Positions 19,376 to 27,088 of a DNA stretch of 64,000 nt are shown piece by piece. Each line of letters starts with the position of its first letter. The first letter of the stretch is position 1. Both the position numbers and the translations under genes were made by a program. Source of the DNA: Granulicella arctica (GTDB lineage Bacteria > Acidobacteriota > Terriglobia > Terriglobales > Acidobacteriaceae); the NCBI RefSeq assembly GCF_025685605.1, contig NZ_JAGTUT010000001.1, forward strand, positions 1,550,001 through 1,614,000. Reading direction: 5' to 3'. The notes under the pieces are model-generated. The model saw only the letters and a program-made list of their open reading frames with translations. It ran no database searches and was not told where the DNA came from.

Positions 19376-20604
19376 GCGATGAAGGGACGGATCGCAAGGA
19401 CGGCGTTGAGGCCACCGAAGGCCAGCGAATTCGTGAGGGCCAGCTTGGGGGTGGAGACGCGGTAGCTGTCGAGGATGACATCGAGATCGAGAGCCGGATC
19501 GACTGCGGTTACGCCAGCGTTTGCGGGCAGCTTGCCTTCGGAGAGCGCGAGGATGGTGGCCAGAGCCTCGATTGCGCCGGTCGCTCCGATCGAGTGGCCG
19601 TGGAGCGCCTTGGTCGAGGTGACCGGAATGTGGGCGGCGCGTTCGCCGAAGACCTGGTGAATCGCAGCAGCTTCGACTGTGTCGTTGACCTGGGTTCCTG
19701 TGCCGTGCGCATTGATGTAGTCGACTTCGTCGAGCGAGGCTCCGGCATCCTTGACGGCGCGACGCATGGCTTCGGCTGCGCCCTCGGCCTTGGGCTGGGT
19801 GATGTGGTGGGCGTCCGCGGACATGCCGAAGCCGACGATCTCAGCGTAGATGGTGGCGTTGCGGGCCCGGGCGCTCTCGAGGGTTTCGAGGATGAGGGTC
19901 GCTGAGCCTTCGCCGAGGGTCATGCCGTCACGGTCGGCTGAGAAGGGTCGGCATTGGGTGGGGGAGACGACGCGCATCGAGTCCCAGGCGCGGAGGAAGC
20001 CCAGTGTCAGCGGGGCTTCGTGTCCTCCCGCGATGGCTGATGTGACCATTCCGGAGCGAACCATCTGGAAGGCCAGGCCGATGGCGTGGGTGCCGGAGGA
20101 ACAGGCTGTCGAGATGTTGAGCGTTGGGCCGGTGATGTTGTTCTCGGTCGCGATGTAGCTTGCGCCTGCGCTCGACATGGTGCGGATGACGGTGAGGGGG
20201 TGGACGCGGGCGTTCTGGTTATAGAGGCGACCGGTTTCGTGCTCCTCGGAGTTGCGGCCGCCGGTGGAACAGCCGGTAATGATGGCGATGGCCTCGGGGG
20301 TATGCGACTGAAGGAAGCCGCTGTGTTCGACGGCCTGGCGGGCGGCGAGGATGGCGAACTGGGCGCTGCGGTCGGTGGCGACGATCTGGCCTGAGGAGAG
20401 GAAGGGTGCCGGGTCGAAGTCCTTGACCTCTGCGTAGCGGCTGAAACGGAGGTTCGGGTTGAGGGGGTCGCCTGAGGGAGCTTCGGGGAAGGCGCGGAGC
20501 GGGCCGATTCCGGTGGCTCCGGCGAAGAGAGCGGTGCTGAACTCGTCCACCGTCTTGCCGATGGGGGTGATGCAGCCTAGACCAGTGACGACGACGCGGT
20601 TCAC
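19372..20604 (-). CDS. FabF-like beta-ketoacyl-ACP synthase
   Basis: A 410-residue thiolase-fold condensing enzyme. The catalytic cysteine is C168 in NISTACSSGTHA, and the two histidines are in NAHGTGTQVNDTVE and KALHGHSIGATG, the KAS I/II pattern. It extends acyl chains with malonyl-ACP. It starts at GTG (20602-20604), overlapping the ACP stop by 4 nt, and its own stop overlaps the glycosyltransferase start. The tight ACP-KAS-glycosyltransferase unit argues for a dedicated lipid pathway rather than the housekeeping fabF, but this is inference. Confidence 0.93.
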   Translation of the reverse strand: MNRVVVTGLGCITPIGKTVDEFSTALFAGATGIGPLRAFPEAPSGDPLNPNLRFSRYAEVKDFDPAPFLSSGQIVATDRSAQFAILAARQAVEHSGFLQSHTPEAIAIITGCSTGGRNSEEHETGRLYNQNARVHPLTVIRTMSSAGASYIATENNITGPTLNISTACSSGTHAIGLAFQMVRSGMVTSAIAGGHEAPLTLGFLRAWDSMRVVSPTQCRPFSADRDGMTLGEGSATLILETLESARARNATIYAEIVGFGMSADAHHITQPKAEGAAEAMRRAVKDAGASLDEVDYINAHGTGTQVNDTVEAAAIHQVFGERAAHIPVTSTKALHGHSIGATGAIEALATILALSEGKLPANAGVTAVDPALDLDVILDSYRVSTPKLALTNSLAFGGLNAVLAIRPFIA

Positions 20605-20870
20605 TTGGTCTCCTCCGCTTCGGGAACGCTGACCGACTGCTCTACAAGCAGCGTGACGCCGTTGACCATGTCGCGAACCGTACGGAGGGAGTTAATGGAT
20701 TCGTCGGGAATCTGGATGTGGAAGACGTCTTCTACCTCGAAGGATATGTTGATCTTGTCGAGCGAATCGAGGCCGAGCGTGTCGAAGTTGTCGTCCAGTG
20801 TGACGTTCGTCAGGGGCGGCGTCTTGGCCTTCGAGATGATGGCGATACAGCGTTCGGCGATCTCATCCAT
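20601..20870 (-). CDS. Acyl carrier protein
   Basis: An 89-residue acidic ACP. The phosphopantetheine attachment serine is S36 in TLGLDSLDKINI, followed by FEVEDVFHIQIPDE as in FabF-partnered ACPs. It carries acyl intermediates for the ketosynthase encoded immediately downstream, whose GTG overlaps this gene's stop. Divergence from typical housekeeping ACP and the dedicated neighbour suggest a specialised carrier. Confidence 0.93.
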   Translation of the reverse strand: MDEIAERCIAIISKAKTPPLTNVTLDDNFDTLGLDSLDKINISFEVEDVFHIQIPDESINSLRTVRDMVNGVTLLVEQSVSVPEAEETK

Positions 20871-21070
20871 GCTTTTCCAACTGTACCCTGTTTTAACAAA
20901 CTCCTGCTTCGAGGTTGGACTTTTATTTTTTTCTCCTAAGTCCTAAAGTCTAGTAAACAGGCGGGTTAAGTCTGGACCTGGTCGGGGGTCCTGGCGATGG
21001 TTCTGGTGGGTCATGGGGTCTCTGGAGGCTTGTTTGTCAAGTTTCCCGGGTATGTTTTGAGTCGAAGAGA

Positions 21071-21133
21071 CGCGGGTTTTCGCCGGGAATGACAGAAAAA
21101 ATGCAAGTCCTTCGACTTCGCTCAGGATGACAG
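21071..21133. repeat. REP-like dispersed element pair
   Basis: Non-coding stretch holding CGCCGGGAATGACAG and, after a short gap, a 25-nt element that begins TCCTTCGACTTCGCT (from 21108) and ends CAGGATGACA. A related copy is at 30331-30355. Such sequences are commonly dispersed between genes in bacterial genomes. Confidence 0.45.
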
Positions 21134-21154
21134 TTGGAACTGGTCCTCAGTGAG

Positions 21155-22216
21155 TTACCACTGCAGGAGGACCAGTTCGGAGCAGAAGCCGGGACCCATG
21201 GCGGCGAGGATGCTGTAGCTGCCGGGTTCGCCGGGAGTGTCTTTGAGGTAGCCCTCGAGGACGGCGAGTACGGAGGCGGCGGAGAGGTTGCCGACTTGGC
21301 TGAGGCTCTTCCAAGAGGGAGCGAGGGCGTCCTTTGGGAGGTCGAGCGAGGTTTCCATGGCTTCCAGGACCTTGGGTCCACCACTGTGGAAGATATAGGT
21401 AGAGATATCACCGAGCGAAAGTTTGTTCTCGGTGAGGAAGCCTTCGACGTTGCTTCGGAGATTCTCGTTGACGACCTTAGGGACGTCGGGGGAGAGGACG
21501 ATGGTGAAGCCGTTATCGCCGATATCCCAGCCCATGACGTGCTCGGTGTTGCGGTAGAAGGTGGAACGGGTGGCGAGGACGCGTGGGCCGGTTCCCTTTT
21601 TGCCGTGTGGGGTGTCGGCTCCAGCGATGACGACGGCGGCGGCGCCATCGCCAAAGAGGCCGCAGGAGATGAGGTTGGCGATGGACTGGTCGTCATCCTG
21701 CCAGGTGAGGGAGCAGAGTTCAACCGAGAGCAGGAGGGCGTACTGGTCGGGGAAGGCCTTGACGTAGTCGGAGGCGCGGGAGATGCCGGCGGCTCCAGCA
21801 ACGCAGCCGAGGCCGAAGATCGGGGTGCGCTTGACGCTATCCGGAAAGGGCATCAGGTTGATGAGGCGCGCATCGAGCGTGGGGCTGGCGATACCGGTGA
21901 CGGAGGCTGAGAAGATGGCCGAGATGTCGGCGGCGGTGAGGCCGAGCGGATCGAGCGCGCTCTTGATGCATTGCTGGGCGAGGTCGACGGCGGCGGCGAT
22001 CCAGGCGTCGTTGGTCTGCTGGAAGCCCTTGAGGGTGGGGTAGGTTTCGAGCGGGAAGACGGTGTGGCGGAAGTCGACGCCGCAGTTGGCATGAAGGCGG
22101 CCGAGAAGACGGGGTTCTTCCAGTTTGCTGCCCCAGCGCTCTTTGAGAGCTTCCGTGATGACCGATTGTGAGTAGCGATAGGAGGGGTAAGCGGTGCCGA
22201 CTGACGCGATTTGCAT
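21155..22216 (-). CDS. Type III polyketide synthase (chalcone synthase-like)
   Basis: A 353-residue homodimer-type condensing enzyme. The catalytic triad of type III polyketide synthases is visible: C138 in GLGCVAGAAG, H277 in IFHSGGPKVLEAM and N310 in SQVGNLSAASVL. The family ending GPGFCSELVLLQW is also present. These enzymes condense an acyl starter with malonyl-CoA to make alkylresorcinols, alkylpyrones or phloroglucinols. The His-Asn pair and the GPGF ending favour type III PKS over FabH. No methyltransferase or oxidase tailoring gene is adjacent. The nearest neighbours, an ACP and ketosynthase 285 nt downstream, could supply the starter chain. Confidence 0.9.
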   Translation of the reverse strand: MQIASVGTAYPSYRYSQSVITEALKERWGSKLEEPRLLGRLHANCGVDFRHTVFPLETYPTLKGFQQTNDAWIAAAVDLAQQCIKSALDPLGLTAADISAIFSASVTGIASPTLDARLINLMPFPDSVKRTPIFGLGCVAGAAGISRASDYVKAFPDQYALLLSVELCSLTWQDDDQSIANLISCGLFGDGAAAVVIAGADTPHGKKGTGPRVLATRSTFYRNTEHVMGWDIGDNGFTIVLSPDVPKVVNENLRSNVEGFLTENKLSLGDISTYIFHSGGPKVLEAMETSLDLPKDALAPSWKSLSQVGNLSAASVLAVLEGYLKDTPGEPGSYSILAAMGPGFCSELVLLQW

Positions 22217-22322
22217 TCCGTGGTAATTCCCTTGTGTGATGCATTGAGTAAAGCGGTAAGTGTCAGGCTGGGCTGACAGAGAGGAGGGGAGGAGAGAAAA
22301 CGTTCCCCAGAGACATCATAAG

Positions 22323-23147
22323 TTACTGGGGGATGCGGGCGATCTCCCTTTGATAGAGACTATTGCGGGGAAACTGTTTCGAGAGAGCGACCAGAATGTT
22401 TTTTGCCTCCTGCGGGCGGTTGTCACGGAGGGCGGCGACGGCGAGCATCATGCGGGCAAACGGGGCGAGGTAATGACCCTGCTGGGCGGTGATGCGGAGC
22501 AGGCGGATACCCTCTTCCTTGTTGGTGGCGGAGCCGGTGATGCCAAGGAAGAAGCGGATTGGGGCCGGCTTGAGGCTAAGCATGTAGTTTTCGACACCGG
22601 AGGCAAGGTAGGCATCGTACATGGTGGGATCGACGGCGAGGACCTGCTTCGAGAGCGCGCTGGACTGTTTGCTGAGGTTGAGAGCGGCGAGATCGCGCTT
22701 CTCGATAAGGAGGGCGTAGTCGGACTGCATGCCGCTGATGCAGGTTTTGACGTAGAGGGCGTTGGCATCCTTCGGGTTACGGCTGAGAGCGGTATCGGCG
22801 AGGCGGCCTGCCTGGGTGGTGCGGTCGTCAAAAGCCCTGCGGACTGCTGGGTCGGGCGTGAGCTTCGAGCGGTGATCGAAGCGGTCCTGATCGGCGAAGA
22901 GTTGAACGTCGATGATGTGGAGGCGGTCAAACTCTCCGAAGAGATAGGCGGCAGCGTCGGAGGCGACGGGCATGGGATCTTCGGGGTGGCTGGCCGCGTA
23001 TTGCTGAAAGGTGGTGTGGGCGCTGGCGAAGTCGAGGTTGTAAAGGTCGCGGTAGCCACGGTCGAGGGCAGCTGGATAGCTTGCGGCGGCAAAGGCTGCT
23101 GGAGTCGCGAGGAGAAGACAACAAAAGACTAGCTGCAGGATGCGCAT
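22323..23147 (-). CDS. Secreted TPR-like protein of unknown function
   Basis: About 274 residues from the ATG chosen because it gives a clean signal peptide (LQLVFCCLLLATPAAFAA); an ATG at 23192 would add 15 residues. Helical repeats resembling tetratricopeptide units follow (GYRDLYNLDFASAHTTFQQY, PKDANALYVKTCISGM, MMLAVAALRDNRPQEA). No catalytic residues are recognisable. It is probably a periplasmic or secreted scaffold. It is divergent from the downstream-coordinate channel gene and transcribed toward the type III PKS. Confidence 0.8.
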   Translation of the reverse strand: MRILQLVFCCLLLATPAAFAAASYPAALDRGYRDLYNLDFASAHTTFQQYAASHPEDPMPVASDAAAYLFGEFDRLHIIDVQLFADQDRFDHRSKLTPDPAVRRAFDDRTTQAGRLADTALSRNPKDANALYVKTCISGMQSDYALLIEKRDLAALNLSKQSSALSKQVLAVDPTMYDAYLASGVENYMLSLKPAPIRFFLGITGSATNKEEGIRLLRITAQQGHYLAPFARMMLAVAALRDNRPQEAKNILVALSKQFPRNSLYQREIARIPQ

Positions 23148-23350
23148 GATGATGATCGAGGCAGGAGCCGGGGTGTAACAGGTGGATCTCATCGCTTCTT
23201 TGGACGCCTTCCTGAATTCTTCCTACCTACACTCTGACGGCTGAATGCAGGGAAAAGACTGTCTGGTGTTTGTCTTCGAAGTGTCTGTGGCTTGTTGGAG
23301 ACGCAATTACGGCTGGGCGGCTATCCTGAAGGTGACGTTCTGGAGTTTGA

Positions 23351-25234
23351 ATGACCGATAAACGACGCCTGATTCTGGTGATCCCGGCGGTGGTGCTGGT
23401 GCTTTGCCTGGTGGGAAGCTTTCTGACGCAGGGCGCGATGGCGAACCTGCAGTTTTTGAAGAACGGCAAGGGACCGGGCTCTCGGAGCAGCGAGATCGTC
23501 GACCAGCTGCCGCTGCAGACAGCGCAGGCGCTGACGCCACTGGCGGTTTCGGCGGAGGAGCAGGCGTTTGCGCATGAGTCGCTGCGGGTGGCGGACCATG
23601 AGGTCGATCAGGCGTTCGCGATGGCGCTGCGGCAGGCTAATGCTGAGAACAGGACACTTACGGGCAAGGCGTTGGAGGTGTCGCAGAAGGTGACAGCGCT
23701 GCAGCAGACGGTGAAGGACGACCAGGCGGGCGTCGATGCGCTGGTGGCGAGCGCCAAGGCGCGCAATCCGGGCGTGGACGACGATGAGCTTGATGTGGCG
23801 AAGGCCCAGCTTTCGCTTGATACCGATGAGCTGACGGATACGCAGAACAACCTGGCGGTGGTAAGCGGGGATCAGCGCGGCAAGATCCAGGAAGAGCTGG
23901 CGGCGCATGACGCCGGGATGAAGAAGTACGACGAGCACACGGATGGTGGGCAGACGGCGGTGATCTCGTCGCGGCGGTACGGCACGCTGGCGGGACGGCT
24001 GAAGGGCTACTTTGACCAGTTAAGCCGGGAGAGCCTGATCGAGCAGGCGAAGACGCAGGCGGACGCTGATGCCAAGACGCTTACGGCTCAATATGCGACG
24101 CTGCAGCAGAAGGCTGCCACGCTGACTACGAGGATGAATGCGGACCGGGCGCAGGCGAACGCTCCGGCGGCCGCCCCGGTGCCGGCGACTATCGCGGGTA
24201 CTCCGACCGCAGCTCCTACGGTTGTGGCAGCTCGGCCTTCACGGCTGATTTCGCTCCGCCGGCTGGAGGCGCAGAAGAACATTCTCGGTATTCTGGACGA
24301 TCGCATCGAGGGCCAGAAGGAACTTTCCACCAACTATGCGAAATGGCTGGCGCAGGTGCAATTGCAGCACCGGATCGTGGTTCACCTGATTCTGCAGTCT
24401 TTTGCGTGGATCGCCTTTATCGTGCTGTGCGCCGGGTTAACGGGGATGCTGGTACAGATCCTGGTGGAGCGCCGGATGAAGAACCGCACGCAATCCGAGC
24501 TGCGCAGCATGCACACGCTGCTGACGGTGCTGCGGCTGGTCGTGCAGTTGGCGGCGCTGATGCTGATTCTGCTGGTGGTCTTTGGACCACCGAGCCAGGT
24601 GCCGACGATCCTCGGACTGGCTACGGCTGGGCTGACGGTGGTGTTCCAGGATCACATTCTGGCGTTCTTCGGCTGGTTTGTGCTGATGGGGCGGAACGGG
24701 ATTCGGATTGGGGACTGGGTCGAAATCTCGGGCGTGGGCGGCGAGGTGGTGGAGGTCGGGCTGTTCCGAACGACGTTGCTCGAGATGGGCAACTGGACGG
24801 AGAAGGGACACCCGACGGGGCGGCGGATCTCGTTTGTAAACAAGTTTGCGATGTCGGGGCAATATTTCAACTTCTCGACAAATGGGCAGTGGATGTGGGA
24901 CGAGCTTACGGTCAACAGCCCGGCGAGTGAGGACAGCTTTGCGGTGATGGAGCGGATTCGGGCGATGCTGGTGGAGAAGACGGCGGAGGATACGGCGCTG
25001 GCCGAAGCGGAGTGGAAACGCTCGACGCAGCAGAATGTGTTTACGCAGTTCAGCGCGACGCCGTCGGTCGAGATGCGGCCTGCGGCGGCGGGGATCGACC
25101 TGGTGATCCGGTATGTGACGCGGGCGGGTGATCGGCTGGATATGCGAAACAAGCTGGCACAGGCGGTGATCGGGCTGATGCGTGGGGGCGCGGTTGTGGC
25201 GCCTCCGGCAGCGATTGAGGCGCAGACGGGTTAG
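23351..25234 (+). CDS. MscS-type mechanosensitive channel with long N-terminal domain
   Basis: A 627-residue protein. An N-terminal signal or anchor segment (VIPAVVLVLCLVGSFLTQ) precedes a periplasmic, coiled-coil-rich region of about 300 residues rich in Ala, Gln and Asp. Membrane helices follow at roughly 340-430, including the pore-lining helix ILGLATAGLTVVFQDHILAF, then the MscS beta domain (GIRIGDWVEISGVGGEVVEV). This is the layout of large MscS/MscM-like channels that open on membrane tension. It ends 8 nt before the convergent E2 gene. Confidence 0.9.
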   Translation: MTDKRRLILVIPAVVLVLCLVGSFLTQGAMANLQFLKNGKGPGSRSSEIVDQLPLQTAQALTPLAVSAEEQAFAHESLRVADHEVDQAFAMALRQANAENRTLTGKALEVSQKVTALQQTVKDDQAGVDALVASAKARNPGVDDDELDVAKAQLSLDTDELTDTQNNLAVVSGDQRGKIQEELAAHDAGMKKYDEHTDGGQTAVISSRRYGTLAGRLKGYFDQLSRESLIEQAKTQADADAKTLTAQYATLQQKAATLTTRMNADRAQANAPAAAPVPATIAGTPTAAPTVVAARPSRLISLRRLEAQKNILGILDDRIEGQKELSTNYAKWLAQVQLQHRIVVHLILQSFAWIAFIVLCAGLTGMLVQILVERRMKNRTQSELRSMHTLLTVLRLVVQLAALMLILLVVFGPPSQVPTILGLATAGLTVVFQDHILAFFGWFVLMGRNGIRIGDWVEISGVGGEVVEVGLFRTTLLEMGNWTEKGHPTGRRISFVNKFAMSGQYFNFSTNGQWMWDELTVNSPASEDSFAVMERIRAMLVEKTAEDTALAEAEWKRSTQQNVFTQFSATPSVEMRPAAAGIDLVIRYVTRAGDRLDMRNKLAQAVIGLMRGGAVVAPPAAIEAQTG

Positions 25235-25242
25235 CGCCCGCG

Positions 25243-25764
25243 CTACTCGGCGATGCTGATAGGGGCGGACCAGGGGGCGGGAGTTTCTACGGCCGCGGCG
25301 GTGGGCGGAGCTATGGGGCGAGGGTCGAGCGGAAGGAGCTGCGGGTGCTCGGCGGCCCAGCGTGCTGCGAGGCCATTGAGGGGGCTGCGGGTGTTGTACT
25401 CCTGGTAGGCGATCATGCGGCCAATGCGGATGATGAGGTCATCGAGGCCTTCGGAGGCGGCCCAGAAGTCGCCGATGCAGACACTGGCGTCGTCGAAGTT
25501 GGGGTGGAAGACGGGGGTGTGCATGCGACACTGCGGGGCACGGCGAGGATAGTCGAGGGAGAGATTGATCTCCATAAGGTGAGAGCTGCGCTCGTGGATT
25601 TCACCCTGCGGGTTAACGTAGAGGCCCTTGATGGCATAGGTGATCCGGTAGACCTCGGGCGGCATGCCAGCGGTGCCGGTGATCTGGATGAGCGGCCAGT
25701 CGGCGAAGCGGTGCTTGAGGGCGTCGTGGTCGAGCTTGAGACGGCGGATGCGGGGTGAGGCCAT
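25243..25764 (-). CDS. Bacterial E2 ubiquitin-conjugating-enzyme-like protein
   Basis: A 173-residue protein with the UBC fold signature. The HPN tripeptide at residues 87-89 (VFHPNF) is followed by the candidate catalytic cysteine C96 (DASVCIGDFW), preceded by the E2-typical strand and proline pair (LSLDYPRRAPQCRM). The helix after the cysteine (LDDLIIRIGRMIAYQEYN, then SPLN) matches the E2 C-terminal part. It would accept the ubiquitin-like protein from the E1 as a thioester. About 35 proline/alanine-rich residues end the protein. It is the last gene of the eight-gene operon, 9 nt after the GYF_2 gene. Confidence 0.85.
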   Translation of the reverse strand: MASPRIRRLKLDHDALKHRFADWPLIQITGTAGMPPEVYRITYAIKGLYVNPQGEIHERSSHLMEINLSLDYPRRAPQCRMHTPVFHPNFDDASVCIGDFWAASEGLDDLIIRIGRMIAYQEYNTRSPLNGLAARWAAEHPQLLPLDPRPIAPPTAAAVETPAPWSAPISIAE

Positions 25765-25773
25765 GACTGAATC

Positions 25774-26448
25774 TTAGTAGGGATTGGAGATGCGGTAGGC
25801 GCGCTTGATCTCGTTGATGCGGTTGAAGTGGTATTGGAAGTAGAGACAGCCGAAGAAGAAGGTCATGACGCCGGAGAGGGTGAGGCCGATCGGTTCGACG
25901 GTGGTGAAGTGCTTTTCCATTGAACTGCGCATGGCGAACCGGTAGACGATGAGCAGGACGATGTAGCCGAGCGTGATCAACAGGGAGATGCTGGACATCA
26001 GCGGGGAGCCGATTGCGCCCGCTCTGTTCGAGGCGGTAATCGCGACGTTGCCGATGGAGAATGCGATGTTCAGTCCCCAGAGGGCTACGTAGGCGATGTT
26101 GTAGAGGAGTGCCTTGGTGTCGGGCTGGACGCGCTTCATCCAGGAGGTCTGGATGAACTCCCACACGATGATGAAGATGCCGCAGCTCAGAAAGCCGAAG
26201 AGCAAGACTAGAGCCCAGTGGAGGTTTGGGGCGTCGGGATACTGCGGCATGGCGGCGTATGGGACGGCGGCCTGCGGCTGTGCGACGGCGATAGTGCCAA
26301 TAACTTGAGAGACGGGGAGCCAGTCGGTGGAGCCTTCGGCGCGGGCGAGGTCGGTGAGGAGGATGTTGCCGGTGCCGACATAGCGCTGTACATCGGAGAG
26401 GGAGTAGGGGCCAAACTCCTGGCCGTCACGCGAGATTTGATAGGTCAC
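25774..26448 (-). CDS. GYF_2 domain membrane protein of the ubiquitin-like operon
   Basis: A 224-residue protein. The N-terminal 50 residues form a GYF_2 (DUF4339) domain: YQISRDGQEFGPYSLSDVQR with the conserved G-P-Y/F-S and GSTDWLPVSQV. Several hydrophobic segments (HWALVLLFGFLSCGIFIIVW, LMSSISLLITLGYIVLLIVY) follow, as in DUF4234-type membrane proteins. GYF-like domains bind proline-rich peptides, so a proline-rich operon partner such as the RING protein is a natural ligand; this is inference. The start is GTG, set by AGGAG six nt upstream. It lies 25 nt after the RING gene. Confidence 0.82.
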   Translation of the reverse strand: MTYQISRDGQEFGPYSLSDVQRYVGTGNILLTDLARAEGSTDWLPVSQVIGTIAVAQPQAAVPYAAMPQYPDAPNLHWALVLLFGFLSCGIFIIVWEFIQTSWMKRVQPDTKALLYNIAYVALWGLNIAFSIGNVAITASNRAGAIGSPLMSSISLLITLGYIVLLIVYRFAMRSSMEKHFTTVEPIGLTLSGVMTFFFGCLYFQYHFNRINEIKRAYRISNPY

Positions 26449-26473
26449 ATTCTTCTCCTAGCTGGTGTGTGAA

Positions 26474-27088
26474 TCAGCTTAGCAGCACCCCGTCGTCGTC
26501 AACATTTATTGTGCAGGCTTCGATGATTGCCCAGATCCAGGGGATGGCGGAGGCCCAGAAGCAGGTGCAGAGGGTGATGCAGAGTTGGATGACCGCCTTC
26601 TTGGTGTAGCCAGCGTAAAAGTTATGGGCACCGAAGCTGCCGAGGAAGACGGCGAGGAGGACGAAGGCTACGCGGCTCTTCGGCTTGACGTAACTGCCGT
26701 AGGCGTAGGCCGGGAAGGGCTGCGGCTGATAGTAGGGCACGATGGCCGGGGGTGGAGATGGAAAGCTGCCGTCGGGCATGGGTGGTGGTGGCGGAGCGGA
26801 TTGCAAAGGCGGTGGAACGGGAGCGTTGAGGTTGTAGTAGGAGTTTCCTTGCGGGGCGAGGTGGGGTGGGTGGAAGTCGGTGGGAGTGATGCTGATCTTG
26901 GCTTCGTCGGCTGGGGCGGCGGTGCAGCCAAAGATGGTGCAGCCACCATTCTCGGCGAAGCAGTCGGCGTGGTGCGGGGTGTTGCAGGCGGAGCAGAGCT
27001 TTACTTCGTCCGCAGGTTCTCCGTTGGCTCCGGCGGTTTCGAAGCCGGCGCGGCAGTAGGGGCAGACGGCAGCGGCGGTCTCGGTCAT
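26474..27088 (-). CDS. RING-like zinc protein fused to TM2 domain (candidate E3 ligase)
   Basis: A 204-residue protein in three parts. Residues 9-55 form a binuclear treble-clef/RING-like motif with ligands C9, C12, C32, C35, H40, C43, C50 and C55 (CPYC, LCSACNTPHHADCF, GGCTIFGC). Residues about 70-125 are a proline-rich linker. Residues about 135-204 are a TM2 domain (VAFVLLAVFLGSFGAHNFYA, then IPWIWAIIEACTINVDDDGV) with two membrane helices. In this operon a membrane-tethered RING next to E1, E2 and ubiquitin-like genes is the obvious E3 candidate. The cysteine spacing is not the classical C3HC4 spacing. Its ATG overlaps the FHA gene stop by 4 nt. Confidence 0.82.
   Translation of the reverse strand: MTETAAAVCPYCRAGFETAGANGEPADEVKLCSACNTPHHADCFAENGGCTIFGCTAAPADEAKISITPTDFHPPHLAPQGNSYYNLNAPVPPPLQSAPPPPPMPDGSFPSPPPAIVPYYQPQPFPAYAYGSYVKPKSRVAFVLLAVFLGSFGAHNFYAGYTKKAVIQLCITLCTCFWASAIPWIWAIIEACTINVDDDGVLLS

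Noticed and set aside
22260-23132. Plus-strand open frame of 290 codons
   Set aside because: It mirrors the minus-strand TPR-like gene, which has a signal peptide and repeats; the plus frame is Gly/Glu/Val-rich as expected of an antisense shadow in GC-rich DNA.
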